A stretch of DNA of 64,000 nt from Lysinibacillus louembei (GTDB lineage: Bacteria > Bacillota > Bacilli > Bacillales_A > Planococcaceae): the NCBI RefSeq assembly GCF_033880585.1, contig NZ_CP137624.1:1108001-1172000 (forward strand), given 5' to 3'. The position numbers were made by a program, and so were the translations under genes. Below the pieces are notes generated by a model. It did no database searches. It saw nothing but the letters and a program-made list of their open reading frames with translations, and was not told where the DNA came from. Below are positions 25,679 through 34,716 of this stretch, piece by piece; the first letter of the stretch is position 1, and each line of letters starts with the position of its first letter.

Positions 25679-26158
25679 CTAAATATATTTGAGGAAATCT
25701 GTGTATGGAACGACCTTTAAATGGTGTTGAGGAATTTCCTTGCAATATTTAGCAGGGAAAGCATCGAAAACAACAACAATATGTGTGCAGTTAGTGCCTA
25801 CAATTGCTTCGATTTGTTCAGGTAATAAACTTGCACATGTTCTTTCCATTAAACTACCAAAACCGAACTGAGGTAAATGATACCAAAAATTCTCGAAATG
25901 CTTAATAAATTTGTGTGCAATTTCTTTATTACGAATTAGTTTTTGTGTGCATTCTTTTACGGCATGATCATTTAATATATATTTACCATTCATCATTAAG
26001 GAATTGACGCTGTGATTCCATAATAGATGTAACCCCTCTTCAAAATTTTCACAAAAATCTTCAGATGAAATATGGTCAAAATACCATGATTGATGATAAA
26101 CCTTTCGTATAAACAAAAGAAAATTTAAATCAATTGGTGATATTACATTAACTGTCAT
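25679..26158 (-). CDS. Hypothetical protein, unrecognised
   Basis: A 159-residue soluble protein beginning MTVNVISPIDLN. The start is chosen because AGGAGG lies 14-19 bases before that ATG; the longer frame up to 26266 would run into guaC. No signal peptide or membrane helix is visible. It contains several aromatic and His residues (FENFWYHLPQFGFGSLMERT, then CTHIVVVFDAFPAKYC). The last part could be a Rossmann-like strand, but no family is recognised. It lies downstream of guaC on the same strand after a long hairpin. Confidence 0.55.
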   Translation of the reverse strand: MTVNVISPIDLNFLLFIRKVYHQSWYFDHISSEDFCENFEEGLHLLWNHSVNSLMMNGKYILNDHAVKECTQKLIRNKEIAHKFIKHFENFWYHLPQFGFGSLMERTCASLLPEQIEAIVGTNCTHIVVVFDAFPAKYCKEIPQHHLKVVPYTDFLKYI

Positions 26159-26200
26159 GATTTGTGTAATACCTCCTTTGCATGTTATTATACACAGCGT

Positions 26201-26236
26201 AACAGGGGAGGAGAAATTAAATTTCTCTTCCCCTGT
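26201..26236. terminator. Long hairpin between guaC and the hypothetical gene
   Basis: AACAGGGGAGGAGAAATT pairs with AATTTCTCTTCCCCTGTT around no true loop. It begins ten bases after the guaC stop. The T-run (CTATTTTTATT) is on the plus-strand side, so termination of guaC itself may be weak. Confidence 0.5.
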
Positions 26237-26246
26237 TCTATTTTTA

Positions 26247-27233
26247 TTAATATACTTTATCCCCATTGAAAATAGAGTTTTTCACGACAACATAATCAAC
26301 TGTGCGGATTGCATCAAGCTTTGAGCCACCTGCATAAGAAATAGAGGATTGTAAATCCTGCTCCATTTCGATTAATGTATCTTTTAAAGGACCTTTATGG
26401 TCAACGTACATTTTTTTACCTTCAACGTTTTTCTTTTCGCCTTTTTGGAATTCAGAGGCTGAACCGAAGTATTCCTTTACTACTTTGCCATCGACTTCGA
26501 TTGTTTCACCTGGAGATTCCTCATGGCCTGCGAATAATGAGCCAATCATCACCATTGTTGCGCCGAAGCGTACGGATTTTGCGATATCACCATGTGTGCG
26601 AATACCGCCATCTGCGATAATTGGCTTTGATGCAGCCTTTGCACACCAGCGTAGAGCTGCTAATTGCCAGCCACCTGTACCGAAGCCTGTTTTAATTTTT
26701 GTAATACATACTTTACCTGGTCCGATACCAACCTTTGTTGCATCCGCACCAGCGTTTTCAAGCTCACGTACCGCCTCTGGTGTCCCGACATTACCAGCGA
26801 TAACGAAGCTAGCTGGTAAATGCTTTTTCAAATGCTGAATCATGCGAATAACGGCATTGGAATGACCGTGTGCGATATCGATTGTTACGAATTCAGGCAC
26901 TAGGTTTTCAGCTGCTAATTGCTCTACAAAAGCGTATTCCTCTTCCTTTACGCCAACGCTAATTGAAGCGATTAAGCCACGAGATTGCATATCTTTAATA
27001 AAGTTGATACGCGTTTCAGGGTTGAAGCGGTGCATAATATAGAAATAGCCCTCTTCTGCTAACATTAAAGCAATTTTTTCATCAATGATTGTTTGCATAT
27101 TTGCTGGGACAACAGGTAATTTAAATTTATGTCCACCAAGCATAACAGACGTATCACATTGTGAACGGCTGTCTACGATACATTTATTTGGGATTAATTG
27201 AATATCTTCATAATCGAATACGTTATCCATCAT
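26247..27233 (-). CDS. guaC: GMP reductase
   Basis: A 328-residue enzyme of the IMPDH/GMPR TIM-barrel family that converts GMP to IMP with NADPH for purine salvage. Signatures: [19 protein letters not shown] at the N-terminus, the catalytic Cys loop [17 protein letters not shown], and [15 protein letters not shown]. It lacks the CBS pair and larger size of IMP dehydrogenase. ATG 27233 is preferred because GAGGTG lies about six bases upstream; GTG 27242 is too close. Candidate PurR half-sites lie upstream. Confidence 0.95.
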   Translation of the reverse strand: MMDNVFDYEDIQLIPNKCIVDSRSQCDTSVMLGGHKFKLPVVPANMQTIIDEKIALMLAEEGYFYIMHRFNPETRINFIKDMQSRGLIASISVGVKEEEYAFVEQLAAENLVPEFVTIDIAHGHSNAVIRMIQHLKKHLPASFVIAGNVGTPEAVRELENAGADATKVGIGPGKVCITKIKTGFGTGGWQLAALRWCAKAASKPIIADGGIRTHGDIAKSVRFGATMVMIGSLFAGHEESPGETIEVDGKVVKEYFGSASEFQKGEKKNVEGKKMYVDHKGPLKDTLIEMEQDLQSSISYAGGSKLDAIRTVDYVVVKNSIFNGDKVY

Positions 27234-27250
27234 AGTAAGCACCTCTAAAA

Positions 27251-27287
27251 ACGAATATTTTTTTTATTGAGAGCGAAAATGTTCGCC
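27251..27287 (-). promoter_or_regulatory. Candidate PurR (PurBox) operator of guaC
   Basis: Read on the minus strand, GGCGAACATTTTCGC (27273-27287) and AATATTCGT (27251-27259) resemble a PurBox pair built on CGAAC and its inverse. In B. subtilis guaC (yumD) belongs to the PurR regulon. The match is partial. Confidence 0.4.
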
Positions 27288-27346
27288 ATTTGGTAATTTA
27301 CATGATTTCTCAACAAATGTCAAAGGAAACATTTTAAAAATAAAAT

Positions 27347-27394
27347 AATGGCTGAAAAGAAAGTAGAGATATGCCCCTAATTCCTCTCAGCCAT
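27347..27394 (-). terminator. Terminator of the YbjQ-family gene
   Basis: On the minus strand, ATGGCTGA and TCAGCCAT pair, followed by TATTTTATTTTTAAAAT. Confidence 0.6.
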
Positions 27395-27401
27395 CTGCAT
27401 T

Positions 27402-27716
27402 TTAGCGGTATGTGATGGCTGTGCCTGTAGCAACGACCATCATCATACCATCGCGAATTGTTTCAAAATCTAAATCGACACCGACAATGGCATTTGCCCC
27501 TAATTGCTGTGCACGTGAAATCATCTCATCAATAGCGATTTGTCTACCTTCTGATAATTTCTCCTCATACGCACCGCTACGTCCACCAATAATATCTGTA
27601 ACAGAAGCAAAAATATCACGTACAACGTTTGCCCCCATAATCGCTTCACCTGTTACGATACCATGATATGTTTCAATTGTTTTACCTTCTAAGCTATTTG
27701 TTGTTGTGACTAACAC
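27402..27716 (-). CDS. YbjQ/UPF0145-family protein
   Basis: A 104-residue protein matching the YbjQ family: [20 protein letters not shown] at the start, [20 protein letters not shown], and [16 protein letters not shown]. Members form pentamers and are annotated as putative heavy-metal-binding, without a proven role. Full length. The start is GTG, with TGGAGG upstream. Monocistronic. Confidence 0.9.
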   Translation of the reverse strand: MLVTTTNSLEGKTIETYHGIVTGEAIMGANVVRDIFASVTDIIGGRSGAYEEKLSEGRQIAIDEMISRAQQLGANAIVGVDLDFETIRDGMMMVVATGTAITYR

Positions 27717-27843
27717 TTAAAACGCCTCCATTTCATTTATTATTACATACGGTTTAATATCGAAAAGGTTTCGCCTTGCATTGTTGAAGCCTACGTTATT
27801 TGTTACTATATAAAGTATATTTTGGGATTTGGGGGATTGGAAT

Positions 27844-28281
27844 ATGACAACGAGTGTTCATCAAGAAACGGTTCAAGTGACGAAGGAAATCTTATGGAAT
27901 TTTATTCAAGATAAAGAGCGCTGGGCGACATTAATTCCTGGCTATTTACATCATGAGCTTCCCTCTGCACAGCAAATGATTTGGGTGTTTCAAGGGGATT
28001 TTGGCATTATTCAAAAGGCTGTTAAATTACAATTAGATGAAACTGCAAGCGTAGCTGAAGAGAGATTAGCGTTTAATTTAGTTGGGCTATCTGATAACAT
28101 TAATGGTAGCGGCTATTTTGAGATGAAACCAGCAAGTGATGGACAATATACATTGATAGGCAGCTTAACGATGACGGCAGGAGGCTTTTTAGCTGCGATG
28201 ATTAACCCTGTGCTTGAAAATTTTGTACCGAAAACGGTAGAAGCGCTTGTGCAATCAATGGCACGAGAAGTAAGTCAATAA
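27844..28281 (+). CDS. SRPBCC/CoxG-family lipid- or ligand-binding-fold protein
   Basis: A 145-residue protein with the START/SRPBCC pattern of CoxG-like proteins: an early VTKEILWNFIQDKERWATLIPGY segment, beta strands, and a final amphipathic helix (LENFVPKTVEALVQSM). Such domains enclose a hydrophobic ligand. No CO dehydrogenase gene is nearby, so CoxG function is not implied. ATG 27844 is chosen after GGGGGATTGGA; TTG 27829 overlaps it. Confidence 0.75.
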   Translation: MTTSVHQETVQVTKEILWNFIQDKERWATLIPGYLHHELPSAQQMIWVFQGDFGIIQKAVKLQLDETASVAEERLAFNLVGLSDNINGSGYFEMKPASDGQYTLIGSLTMTAGGFLAAMINPVLENFVPKTVEALVQSMAREVSQ

Positions 28282-28342
28282 GCAATGAAGCAAGCTGTCT
28301 GGAGATATTTCATTCTAGGCAGCTATTGATTTGGAGGTAGTT

Positions 28343-28945
28343 ATGAAAGAACAGGATTTTGAAAAATTATTGCGCATTGATACGGCGGGCTTTCAATACG
28401 GCTTTCCTAAACTTGCACAATACCATCGCTATGAGCCTACTCCGTACAAAGGGCTGGAACAGCTTTTTGAAGAATATACACTGCCTGAGTGTGCAGTATT
28501 TGTAGATATTGGCTGTGGGAAGGGACGCGTGCCAATTTATATGCATTATCGTTTCCACATTCCTGTTGTTGGCATTGAGATGGATGACAAGTTTTTTATC
28601 GAGGCACAGCATAATAAAGCAACATATTTAGAGAAAGCAAAGAAAAAACAAGTATCTATTACGTTTTTACATATGCTAGCAGAGCAATACGATGTAAAAA
28701 AAGAGGATAATGTTTTTTTCTTTTTCAACCCTTTTTCAATTGATGTTTTCCGTAAAGTTATAGCGAAAATATTATACTCTTTTGAATATAACCCAAGAAA
28801 TATACATATTATTTTATACTATCCAGCAATTGATTATTTATTTTACCTTGAGCAGGAAACACCATTTACTTTACTGAAAGAAGTGCGCTTAAAAGGTGAG
28901 TCAAATGCGAATGAACGCATATGTGTATATACTCTGTTATTTTAA
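28343..28945 (+). CDS. Class I SAM-dependent methyltransferase
   Basis: A 200-residue methyltransferase with motif I FVDIGCGKGRVPIYM, VVGIEMDDKFFIEA for the ribose-binding acidic residue, and VFFFFNPFSIDVFRK where motif IV is expected. The NPF tripeptide resembles N/D-PP-[YF] motifs of N-methyltransferases, but the substrate is unknown. The start at 28343 follows TTGGAGG. A terminator follows directly. Confidence 0.82.
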   Translation: MKEQDFEKLLRIDTAGFQYGFPKLAQYHRYEPTPYKGLEQLFEEYTLPECAVFVDIGCGKGRVPIYMHYRFHIPVVGIEMDDKFFIEAQHNKATYLEKAKKKQVSITFLHMLAEQYDVKKEDNVFFFFNPFSIDVFRKVIAKILYSFEYNPRNIHIILYYPAIDYLFYLEQETPFTLLKEVRLKGESNANERICVYTLLF

Positions 28946-28949
28946 TTTA

Positions 28950-28988
28950 CTTCTATGATGGTAATTGCTATCATAGAAGCTATTTTTC
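28950..28988 (+). terminator. Terminator of the methyltransferase gene
   Basis: CTTCTATGAT / ATCATAGAAG perfect stem, then CTATTTTTC. Confidence 0.85.
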
Positions 28989-29094
28989 TAACCGAAAAGG
29001 TATAGACAGAATAATAAAAATCAAGTAGAATAGTGAGCTTTAAAGTGTCTGAATAATCAATTTAACTAGATATTTCGAAATATTTAAAAAGATA

Positions 29095-29123
29095 TTGTAC
29101 AGGAGAAAAGTTTTATGTATAAT
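29095..29123 (+). promoter_or_regulatory. Sigma-A-type promoter of the liv operon
   Basis: TTGTAC (29095-29100), 17 nt, TATAAT (29118-29123), about 55 bases before livJ. Confidence 0.65.
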
Positions 29124-29176
29124 TATCTGAAAATACTAAAACATTAGAAAATTTATTGAGAGGGTGTTTTATCATT

Positions 29177-30400
29177 ATGAAACATTACAAACTAAAGAAA
29201 TTCGCTTCTATATTTTTAGCTACATCGGTGTTAGCTGGAGCACTTGCAGGGTGTGGGGCTGATTCAGGTGGAGGCTCATCAAATGGGGGCTCATCAGGTG
29301 GTAGTGGTAACTCCGCTGATGGCGATACAATTAAAATTGGTGCAAACCTTGAATTATCAGGTGGTGTAGCGTCGTATGGTCTATCGATTGCTGATGGTGC
29401 AACATTAGCGATTGATGAAATTAATGCGGCAGGCGGCATCAATGGTAAAAAAATTGAGTTAATCAAAGTAGATAATAAATCTGAAAATGCTGAGGCAGCT
29501 TCTGCGGCAATTCGTTTAGCTGAGCAGGAAAAAGTTGTGGCGATGATTGGACCAGCAACTTCAGGAAATACAGTAGCGACAGTGCAAATAGCAAATCAGC
29601 ATAAGGTTCCTGTTGTAACTGCTTCTGGTACAGCGCCAAATATTACTGAGAACGATGATGGCTCAATTAATGAATATGCATTCCGTACATGCTTTATTGA
29701 CCCATTCCAAGGAACTGTAGCGGCAAACTTCGCAACAAATGAGCTTGGTGCAAAAAATGTAGCGATTTATGCTGATAATGCATCTGACTATGCAAAGGGC
29801 TTAGCAGCTTCGTTTAAAGAAACGATTGAAGCCAACGGAGGTAACGTTGTAATTGAACAAGCCTATGTAGCGAAGGATGTAGATTTCAAATCGACATTAA
29901 CAAACATTAAAGGGAAAAACCCAGATTTCATTTTCATTCCAGGCTACTATGAAGAGGTAGGGCTAATTGTTAAGCAAGCTCGTGAGTTAGGTATTACAGT
30001 ACCATTGATGGGGGCAGATGGTTGGGATTCGCCAACATTAGTGGAGCTAGCAGGAAATGAAGCATTAAATGATACGTATATTACAAATCACTATTCATCT
30101 GAAGATCCAGATCCAACGATTCAAAAATTTGTAGAGGCGTTCAAAGGGAAGTATAACCAATCACCAAATGCTTTCCACGCTTTAGGCTATGATACAGTGT
30201 ATTACTTAAAAGACGCCATTGAACGTGCAGGTGATAATGTTACAGGCGAAGCAATTAAAAATGCATTAGCTGAAACAAAGGATTTAAGCTTAGTGACAGG
30301 TAAATTTACAGTAGATGAAAAACACAACCCAGTTAAATCAGCAACAGTTCTTGAATTCAAAGACGGCAACCAAGTGTTCAACTCTAAAGTGAATCCTTAA
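29177..30400 (+). CDS. livJ: Branched-chain amino acid ABC transporter, substrate-binding lipoprotein
   Basis: A 407-residue type I periplasmic-binding protein of the Leu/Ile/Val family. A lipoprotein signal ends LAGC (Cys26), then a Gly/Ser-rich linker, then KIGANLELSGGVASYG, GPATSGNTVATVQIANQHKV, and a long two-lobed domain. It captures branched-chain or related amino acids outside the membrane for LivHMGF. Start 29177 (MKHYKLKK) is the first with a proper signal peptide. A terminator between livJ and livH should make this protein more abundant than the rest. Confidence 0.93.
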   Translation: MKHYKLKKFASIFLATSVLAGALAGCGADSGGGSSNGGSSGGSGNSADGDTIKIGANLELSGGVASYGLSIADGATLAIDEINAAGGINGKKIELIKVDNKSENAEAASAAIRLAEQEKVVAMIGPATSGNTVATVQIANQHKVPVVTASGTAPNITENDDGSINEYAFRTCFIDPFQGTVAANFATNELGAKNVAIYADNASDYAKGLAASFKETIEANGGNVVIEQAYVAKDVDFKSTLTNIKGKNPDFIFIPGYYEEVGLIVKQARELGITVPLMGADGWDSPTLVELAGNEALNDTYITNHYSSEDPDPTIQKFVEAFKGKYNQSPNAFHALGYDTVYYLKDAIERAGDNVTGEAIKNALAETKDLSLVTGKFTVDEKHNPVKSATVLEFKDGNQVFNSKVNP

Positions 30401-30414
30401 ATCTAAGTGACATG

Positions 30415-30443
30415 AGGGGGGCGACTGATGCCTCCCTTTTTTT
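30415..30443 (+). terminator. Intra-operon terminator between livJ and livH
   Basis: GGGGGGC / GCCTCCC with loop GACTGAT, followed by T7. Partial readthrough would lower permease expression relative to livJ. Confidence 0.8.
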
Positions 30444-30538
30444 CCGGTTAAGTGTCAATTGGCTAATGGGGCAATTATTTCGCCATCTACATAAGGTGGG
30501 AAACATTCTACTGAATTCAGACAGAAGGAGTGAGAAAA

Positions 30539-31414
30539 ATGGAATGGATACAGCAAATCGTCAATGGGATTTCACTTGGTAGTATTTATGCGCTCATTGC
30601 GCTTGGCTATACGATGGTTTATGGCATTATTAAGCTGATTAACTTTGCGCATGGTGATGTTTTCATGCTTGGTGCATTTATTGGCTTCTTTGCGATTGCT
30701 AGATGGGATATGCATTTTATTCCAGCATTGTTAATGGCAATGATTTTATGTGCAGTAATAGGAGTTATTATCGAAAGGGTAGCCTATAAGCGCCTTCGTA
30801 ACGCAACGCGAATTGCAGCATTAATTACAGCGATAGGGGTTTCGCTATTAATTGAGTATACGGTTATTTTCTTCCGTGGTGCATCACCAGAGGCATATCC
30901 AACAATTTTTGAAAGGTCAACATTAAATATTTTCGGTGTACAAATTGACACAAAATCTATTTTTATTTTAGGTGTATCTATCGTTTTAATGCTATTATTA
31001 CAATTTATCGTGCATCGAACAAAAATCGGGAAGGCAATGCGTGCGGTATCTCATGATGCTGATGCAGCACGTTTAATGGGAATTAATGTAGATAATACGA
31101 TTTCGGCGACATTTGCTATCGGTTCAGCATTAGCGGGGGCAGCGGGTGTTATTTTCGGTATTTACTATACGCGAATTGAGCCATTAATGGGTGTATTACC
31201 AGGCTTAAAGGCCTTTGTGGCAGCCGTGTTAGGCGGTATTGGTATTATTCCAGGTGCAATGGCTGGTGGTCTTGTGCTTGGCGTCGTTGAAACAATTGTT
31301 AGTGCATTAGGCTTCTCAATGTGGCGCGATGCAGCAGCATTCATTATTTTAATCTTAATTTTAATTTTAAGACCAGCGGGTATTTTCGGGAAAAATGCTC
31401 GTGAGAAAGTGTAG
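30539..31414 (+). CDS. livH: Branched-chain amino acid ABC permease LivH
   Basis: A 291-residue multi-pass membrane permease. Hallmarks: INGISLGSIYALIALGYTMVYG at the start (only part conserved), LINFAHGDVFMLGAF, GKAMRAVSHDADAARLMGIN as the cytoplasmic coupling loop, and FVAAVLGGIGIIPGAMAGG near the end. It forms the channel with LivM. ATG 30539 follows AGAAGGAG. Ten bases separate it from livM. Confidence 0.93.
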   Translation: MEWIQQIVNGISLGSIYALIALGYTMVYGIIKLINFAHGDVFMLGAFIGFFAIARWDMHFIPALLMAMILCAVIGVIIERVAYKRLRNATRIAALITAIGVSLLIEYTVIFFRGASPEAYPTIFERSTLNIFGVQIDTKSIFILGVSIVLMLLLQFIVHRTKIGKAMRAVSHDADAARLMGINVDNTISATFAIGSALAGAAGVIFGIYYTRIEPLMGVLPGLKAFVAAVLGGIGIIPGAMAGGLVLGVVETIVSALGFSMWRDAAAFIILILILILRPAGIFGKNAREKV

Positions 31415-31424
31415 GTGAGCGAGG

Positions 31425-32363
31425 ATGAAAAAGTCTAAAGTCTTTTGGGGCTATGCGATTATCGCACTAGTGATTTATATAGTCGTGCAAGCACTCATTT
31501 CTTTCGGTATGGTCAATATGCATTATCAAAATATGCTTATTACGATGTGTATTAACGTTATGTTAGCAGTTAGCTTACATCTTGTCATTGGTGTAACAGG
31601 ACAGTTCTCGATTGGACACGCAGGGTTTTTAGCAATCGGTGCCTATATATCTGCTATTTTTACGATGAAGCTAGGCATGCCGTTTCCGGTTGCAATTTTA
31701 GCAGGGGCACTTGCTGCTATGCTAGCAGGATTAGTCGTTGGGATTCCGTCTTTACGTTTAAGAGGTGATTATTTAGCAATTGCGACACTAGGGTTTGCGG
31801 AAATTATTCGTATTATTTTTGTCAATGTGGATTATGTCGGTGGAGCAGCAGGTATGCAAGTAACACACTTATCTACATGGACTTACGCCTTTATAGGTGT
31901 TGCTATTACAATTATCATCATTTCAAACTTTACAAATTCTCGTCATGGTCGAGCGTGTATTTCGATTCGCGAAGACGAAATTGCGGCAGATGCGATGGGT
32001 ATTAATACAACTTACTACAAAGTGGCAGCGTTTGCCATCGGCTCATTTTTTGCAGGAATCGCAGGTGCAATTTATGCACATAACTTTTATATTATTCAAC
32101 CGACAGCGTTTGGCTTTTTAAAGTCATTTGATATTTTAATTTTAGTTGTACTTGGTGGGTTAGGTAGTCTATCAGGTGCGGTGATAGCAGCCATTTTCTT
32201 AACATTCATTTCAACATATTTACAGGCTTTCCCTGAAACACGGATGATTATTTATTCACTTGTTTTAATTTTAGTGATGCTTTACCGACCAACAGGGTTA
32301 TTAGGAACGAAGGAAATTACAGATTTATTTAAGTTCGGTAAAAGAGGAGGTACGAAAATATGA
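31425..32363 (+). CDS. livM: Branched-chain amino acid ABC permease LivM
   Basis: A 312-residue permease with about nine hydrophobic helices. VTGQFSIGHAGFLAIGAY is the LivM counterpart of the LivH FAHG motif, GRACISIREDEIAADAMGIN is the coupling loop, and LVVLGGLGSLSGAVIAA lies near the end. It overlaps livG by ATGA, showing translational coupling. Confidence 0.93.
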   Translation: MKKSKVFWGYAIIALVIYIVVQALISFGMVNMHYQNMLITMCINVMLAVSLHLVIGVTGQFSIGHAGFLAIGAYISAIFTMKLGMPFPVAILAGALAAMLAGLVVGIPSLRLRGDYLAIATLGFAEIIRIIFVNVDYVGGAAGMQVTHLSTWTYAFIGVAITIIIISNFTNSRHGRACISIREDEIAADAMGINTTYYKVAAFAIGSFFAGIAGAIYAHNFYIIQPTAFGFLKSFDILILVVLGGLGSLSGAVIAAIFLTFISTYLQAFPETRMIIYSLVLILVMLYRPTGLLGTKEITDLFKFGKRGGTKI

Positions 32364-33133
32364 GTACACTTCTTAAAGTAGACGGTTTAGGTATTCAATT
32401 TGGTGGTTTAAAGGCTGTACAGAACGTTAATATGTATATGGATCAGGGTGAGCTTATTGGTTTAATTGGACCGAATGGAGCGGGGAAAACAACGACATTT
32501 AATATGTTAACAGGTGTGTATGCGCCGACAGAAGGTACAATTACGTTTGGCGGTAAGCAAATTCAAGGGCTAGACCCATATAAAGTAACGCGCGGTGGGA
32601 TTAGTCGTACATTCCAAAATATTCGTTTATTTAAAGAGCTCTCAGTATTAGACAATGTAAAAGTAGCGAACCATTCTTTAGCAAATCACAATATTTTATC
32701 CTCTATTTTCCGTCTACCAAAGCATTTTTCAGGTGAGGCAAAAATGGAGCAGGAGTCGCTAGCCTTTTTAAAGATTTTCGGCTTAGACGTATATAAGGAT
32801 GAGCTATCGAAAAACTTGCCATATGGGATGCAGCGTCGCTTAGAAATTGCACGTGCATTAGCGGCGGGTCCGAAGCTTTTGCTACTAGATGAGCCAGCAG
32901 CAGGGATGAACCCGCAAGAAACGAAGGAATTAATGGATCTCATTGCCTTTATCCGAAAAGAATTTAATTTAACGATTTTATTAATTGAACACGATATGAG
33001 CTTAGTTATGGGCATTTGCGAACGCATTTATGTGCTAGACCATGGTCAGCTTATTGCGGAAGGGTCACCAGCAGAAATTCGTTCAAATCCAAAGGTAATA
33101 GAGGCGTATTTAGGAGAGGAGGTAACGGAATAA
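32360..33133 (+). CDS. livG: Branched-chain amino acid ABC ATPase LivG
   Basis: A 257-residue ABC ATPase: Walker A GPNGAGKT at residues 37-44, Q-loop SRTFQNIRLF, a signature region LPYGMQRRLEIARALA (YGMQR in place of LSGGQ, as usual in LivG), Walker B LLLLDEPAAGMNP, and switch His in LIEHDMSLVM. It powers import with LivF. It overlaps the last base of its stop codon with the livF start (TAATG). Confidence 0.95.
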   Translation: MSTLLKVDGLGIQFGGLKAVQNVNMYMDQGELIGLIGPNGAGKTTTFNMLTGVYAPTEGTITFGGKQIQGLDPYKVTRGGISRTFQNIRLFKELSVLDNVKVANHSLANHNILSSIFRLPKHFSGEAKMEQESLAFLKIFGLDVYKDELSKNLPYGMQRRLEIARALAAGPKLLLLDEPAAGMNPQETKELMDLIAFIRKEFNLTILLIEHDMSLVMGICERIYVLDHGQLIAEGSPAEIRSNPKVIEAYLGEEVTE

Positions 33134-33840
33134 TGCTGAAAATCAATGATATCGACGTATACTATGGTAATATTCAAGCATTAAAGGGCATCTCCTTAGA
33201 AGTAAATGAAGGTGAGATTGTAACGTTAATTGGAGCAAACGGTGCAGGCAAAAGCACGCTATTAAAAACAATATCCGGCTTGCTTAAGCCGAAAAAAGGC
33301 TCCATTGAATACTTAGGGTCAGCAATTGATGGAAAAGCAGCACAATCAATTGTAAAGGCGGGTATTTCGCATGTTCCAGAGGGACGACGCGTATTCGCAA
33401 ATATGACAGTAGAGGAAAACTTAGAGCTAGGCGCTTATTTACGTAAAGATCGAGATGGTATTAAAAAAGACATGGAGCACGTATATGAGCTGTTCCCACG
33501 CCTTTTCGAGCGTCATAAGCAGCTATCGGGCACGCTGTCAGGCGGTGAACAGCAAATGCTCGCGATGGGACGCGCCTTAATGGCAAAGCCAAAGCTTATT
33601 TTAATGGATGAGCCATCGATGGGGCTCGCACCTTTAATGGTAAAAAATATTTTCAATATTATTGAGATGGTAAATAAAGAAGGTGTGACGGTGTTATTAG
33701 TTGAGCAAAACGCACATATGGCATTGTCTGTAGCACATCGAGCATATGTATTAGAAACAGGAAAAATCGTATTATCTGGCTCGGCAAAAGAGTTGCAGGA
33801 GAGCGAAGAGGTAAAAGCAGCTTATCTCGGTGGATTGTAA
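33133..33840 (+). CDS. livF: Branched-chain amino acid ABC ATPase LivF
   Basis: A 235-residue ABC ATPase: Walker A GANGAGKS at residues 34-41, HVPEGRRVFANMTVEENL typical of LivF, signature LSGGEQQML, Walker B LILMDEPSMGLAP, and switch His replaced by Gln in LLVEQNAHMA, as normal for LivF. Start 33133 follows GGAGAGGAGG inside the end of livG. The operon ends at a terminator. Confidence 0.95.
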   Translation: MLKINDIDVYYGNIQALKGISLEVNEGEIVTLIGANGAGKSTLLKTISGLLKPKKGSIEYLGSAIDGKAAQSIVKAGISHVPEGRRVFANMTVEENLELGAYLRKDRDGIKKDMEHVYELFPRLFERHKQLSGTLSGGEQQMLAMGRALMAKPKLILMDEPSMGLAPLMVKNIFNIIEMVNKEGVTVLLVEQNAHMALSVAHRAYVLETGKIVLSGSAKELQESEEVKAAYLGGL

Positions 33841-33846
33841 TGAGTG

Positions 33847-33900
33847 GAGGGCTATCCGAAAAGTTGATGTCAATCGACTTTCGGTTCAGCCCTTTTCATT
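33847..33900 (+). terminator. Terminator of the liv operon
   Basis: AGGGCT / AGCCCT outer stem with an inner CCGAA/TTCGG stem, followed by TTTTCATTTT. Confidence 0.8.
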
Positions 33901-33973
33901 TTCCTTATATTGATTAAATATTTATAAATGGATGGAGAAAACAAATCATTTTCTGCCATCCATTTTTATTTAG

Positions 33974-34693
33974 CTACCAATCAATAAATTCTGGATATTT
34001 CAACGAGATTTGTAGCTCATGTAGCGCAAGCTTTGTTTCCTTTGCGGCTTGCATAAGCTGAGCTAACAATATTTGATAGTCCTCACCCTCTACGACTAAA
34101 CGAATCGCAAAGGCAGAAAGATGGGCTGCCCGTTCCTCCTGTGACAAAGCTAAATATTCAAGGTTGAGCACATCTACATACTGTGTAGCATAGCGGAAAT
34201 AGCATGCTGTCTTTTCATTTAACACATGTAGAAAAATTGCGTAATGCTCCTCACCAATCAATTCAGGCAAATTATCTGCAACGAGCGCTTGGAAATGGCG
34301 TACTGCTGCAATATGCTGATTCCACTGAGCATCATCAATTAGCTCCTGGTGTAAACGGATAAAGTCATTTAAGGCGATTGCTGTGAAAAGTAGCTCTGGC
34401 CATAAAATATCGACACTGAAATAAATATTTTTTTCAGGAATCATCTTTTTTTGCTTTATTTGTATGCCGCGATTAATACCGTTTGCAATATATTCAATAT
34501 GGTGCTCACCTTTTGTCGCTTGCCGAAGTTTATAGCAGACGTTTAAAATGCGACCTCGAGCGCCTTGATAGTCGTAATAGCGCTTGGCATCGCCTGTAAT
34601 GTGGTAAATAGCATTTATGAGCTGGTCAATATCCCAGTAATCGCCGCTAATACGAGCGCCTGTTAGTAATGGTGTTGGTTGAATTGTGAGCAT
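33974..34693 (-). CDS. Hypothetical conserved-looking protein, unrecognised
   Basis: A 239-residue soluble protein starting MLTIQPTPLLTGARISGDYW. The first 80 residues mix strands and a helix (DIDQLINAIYHITG) and the rest is mostly helical, with YYDYQGARGRILNVCYKLRQ and a Leu/Ala-rich C-terminus. No signal or membrane segment. I recall similar proteins of unknown function in Bacillaceae but cannot name the family with confidence. RBS AGGAGGGTGAG precedes the start. It lies 23 bases downstream of the pseudouridine synthase gene and is probably co-transcribed with it. Confidence 0.65.
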   Translation of the reverse strand: MLTIQPTPLLTGARISGDYWDIDQLINAIYHITGDAKRYYDYQGARGRILNVCYKLRQATKGEHHIEYIANGINRGIQIKQKKMIPEKNIYFSVDILWPELLFTAIALNDFIRLHQELIDDAQWNQHIAAVRHFQALVADNLPELIGEEHYAIFLHVLNEKTACYFRYATQYVDVLNLEYLALSQEERAAHLSAFAIRLVVEGEDYQILLAQLMQAAKETKLALHELQISLKYPEFIDW

Positions 34694-34716
34694 ATTCTCA
34701 CCCTCCTAGACTTGTG

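Noticed and set aside
27234-27400. Purine riboswitch upstream of guaC
   Set aside because: None of the conserved loop sequences of the purine riboswitch aptamer is present; the short half-sites fit a PurR operator better.
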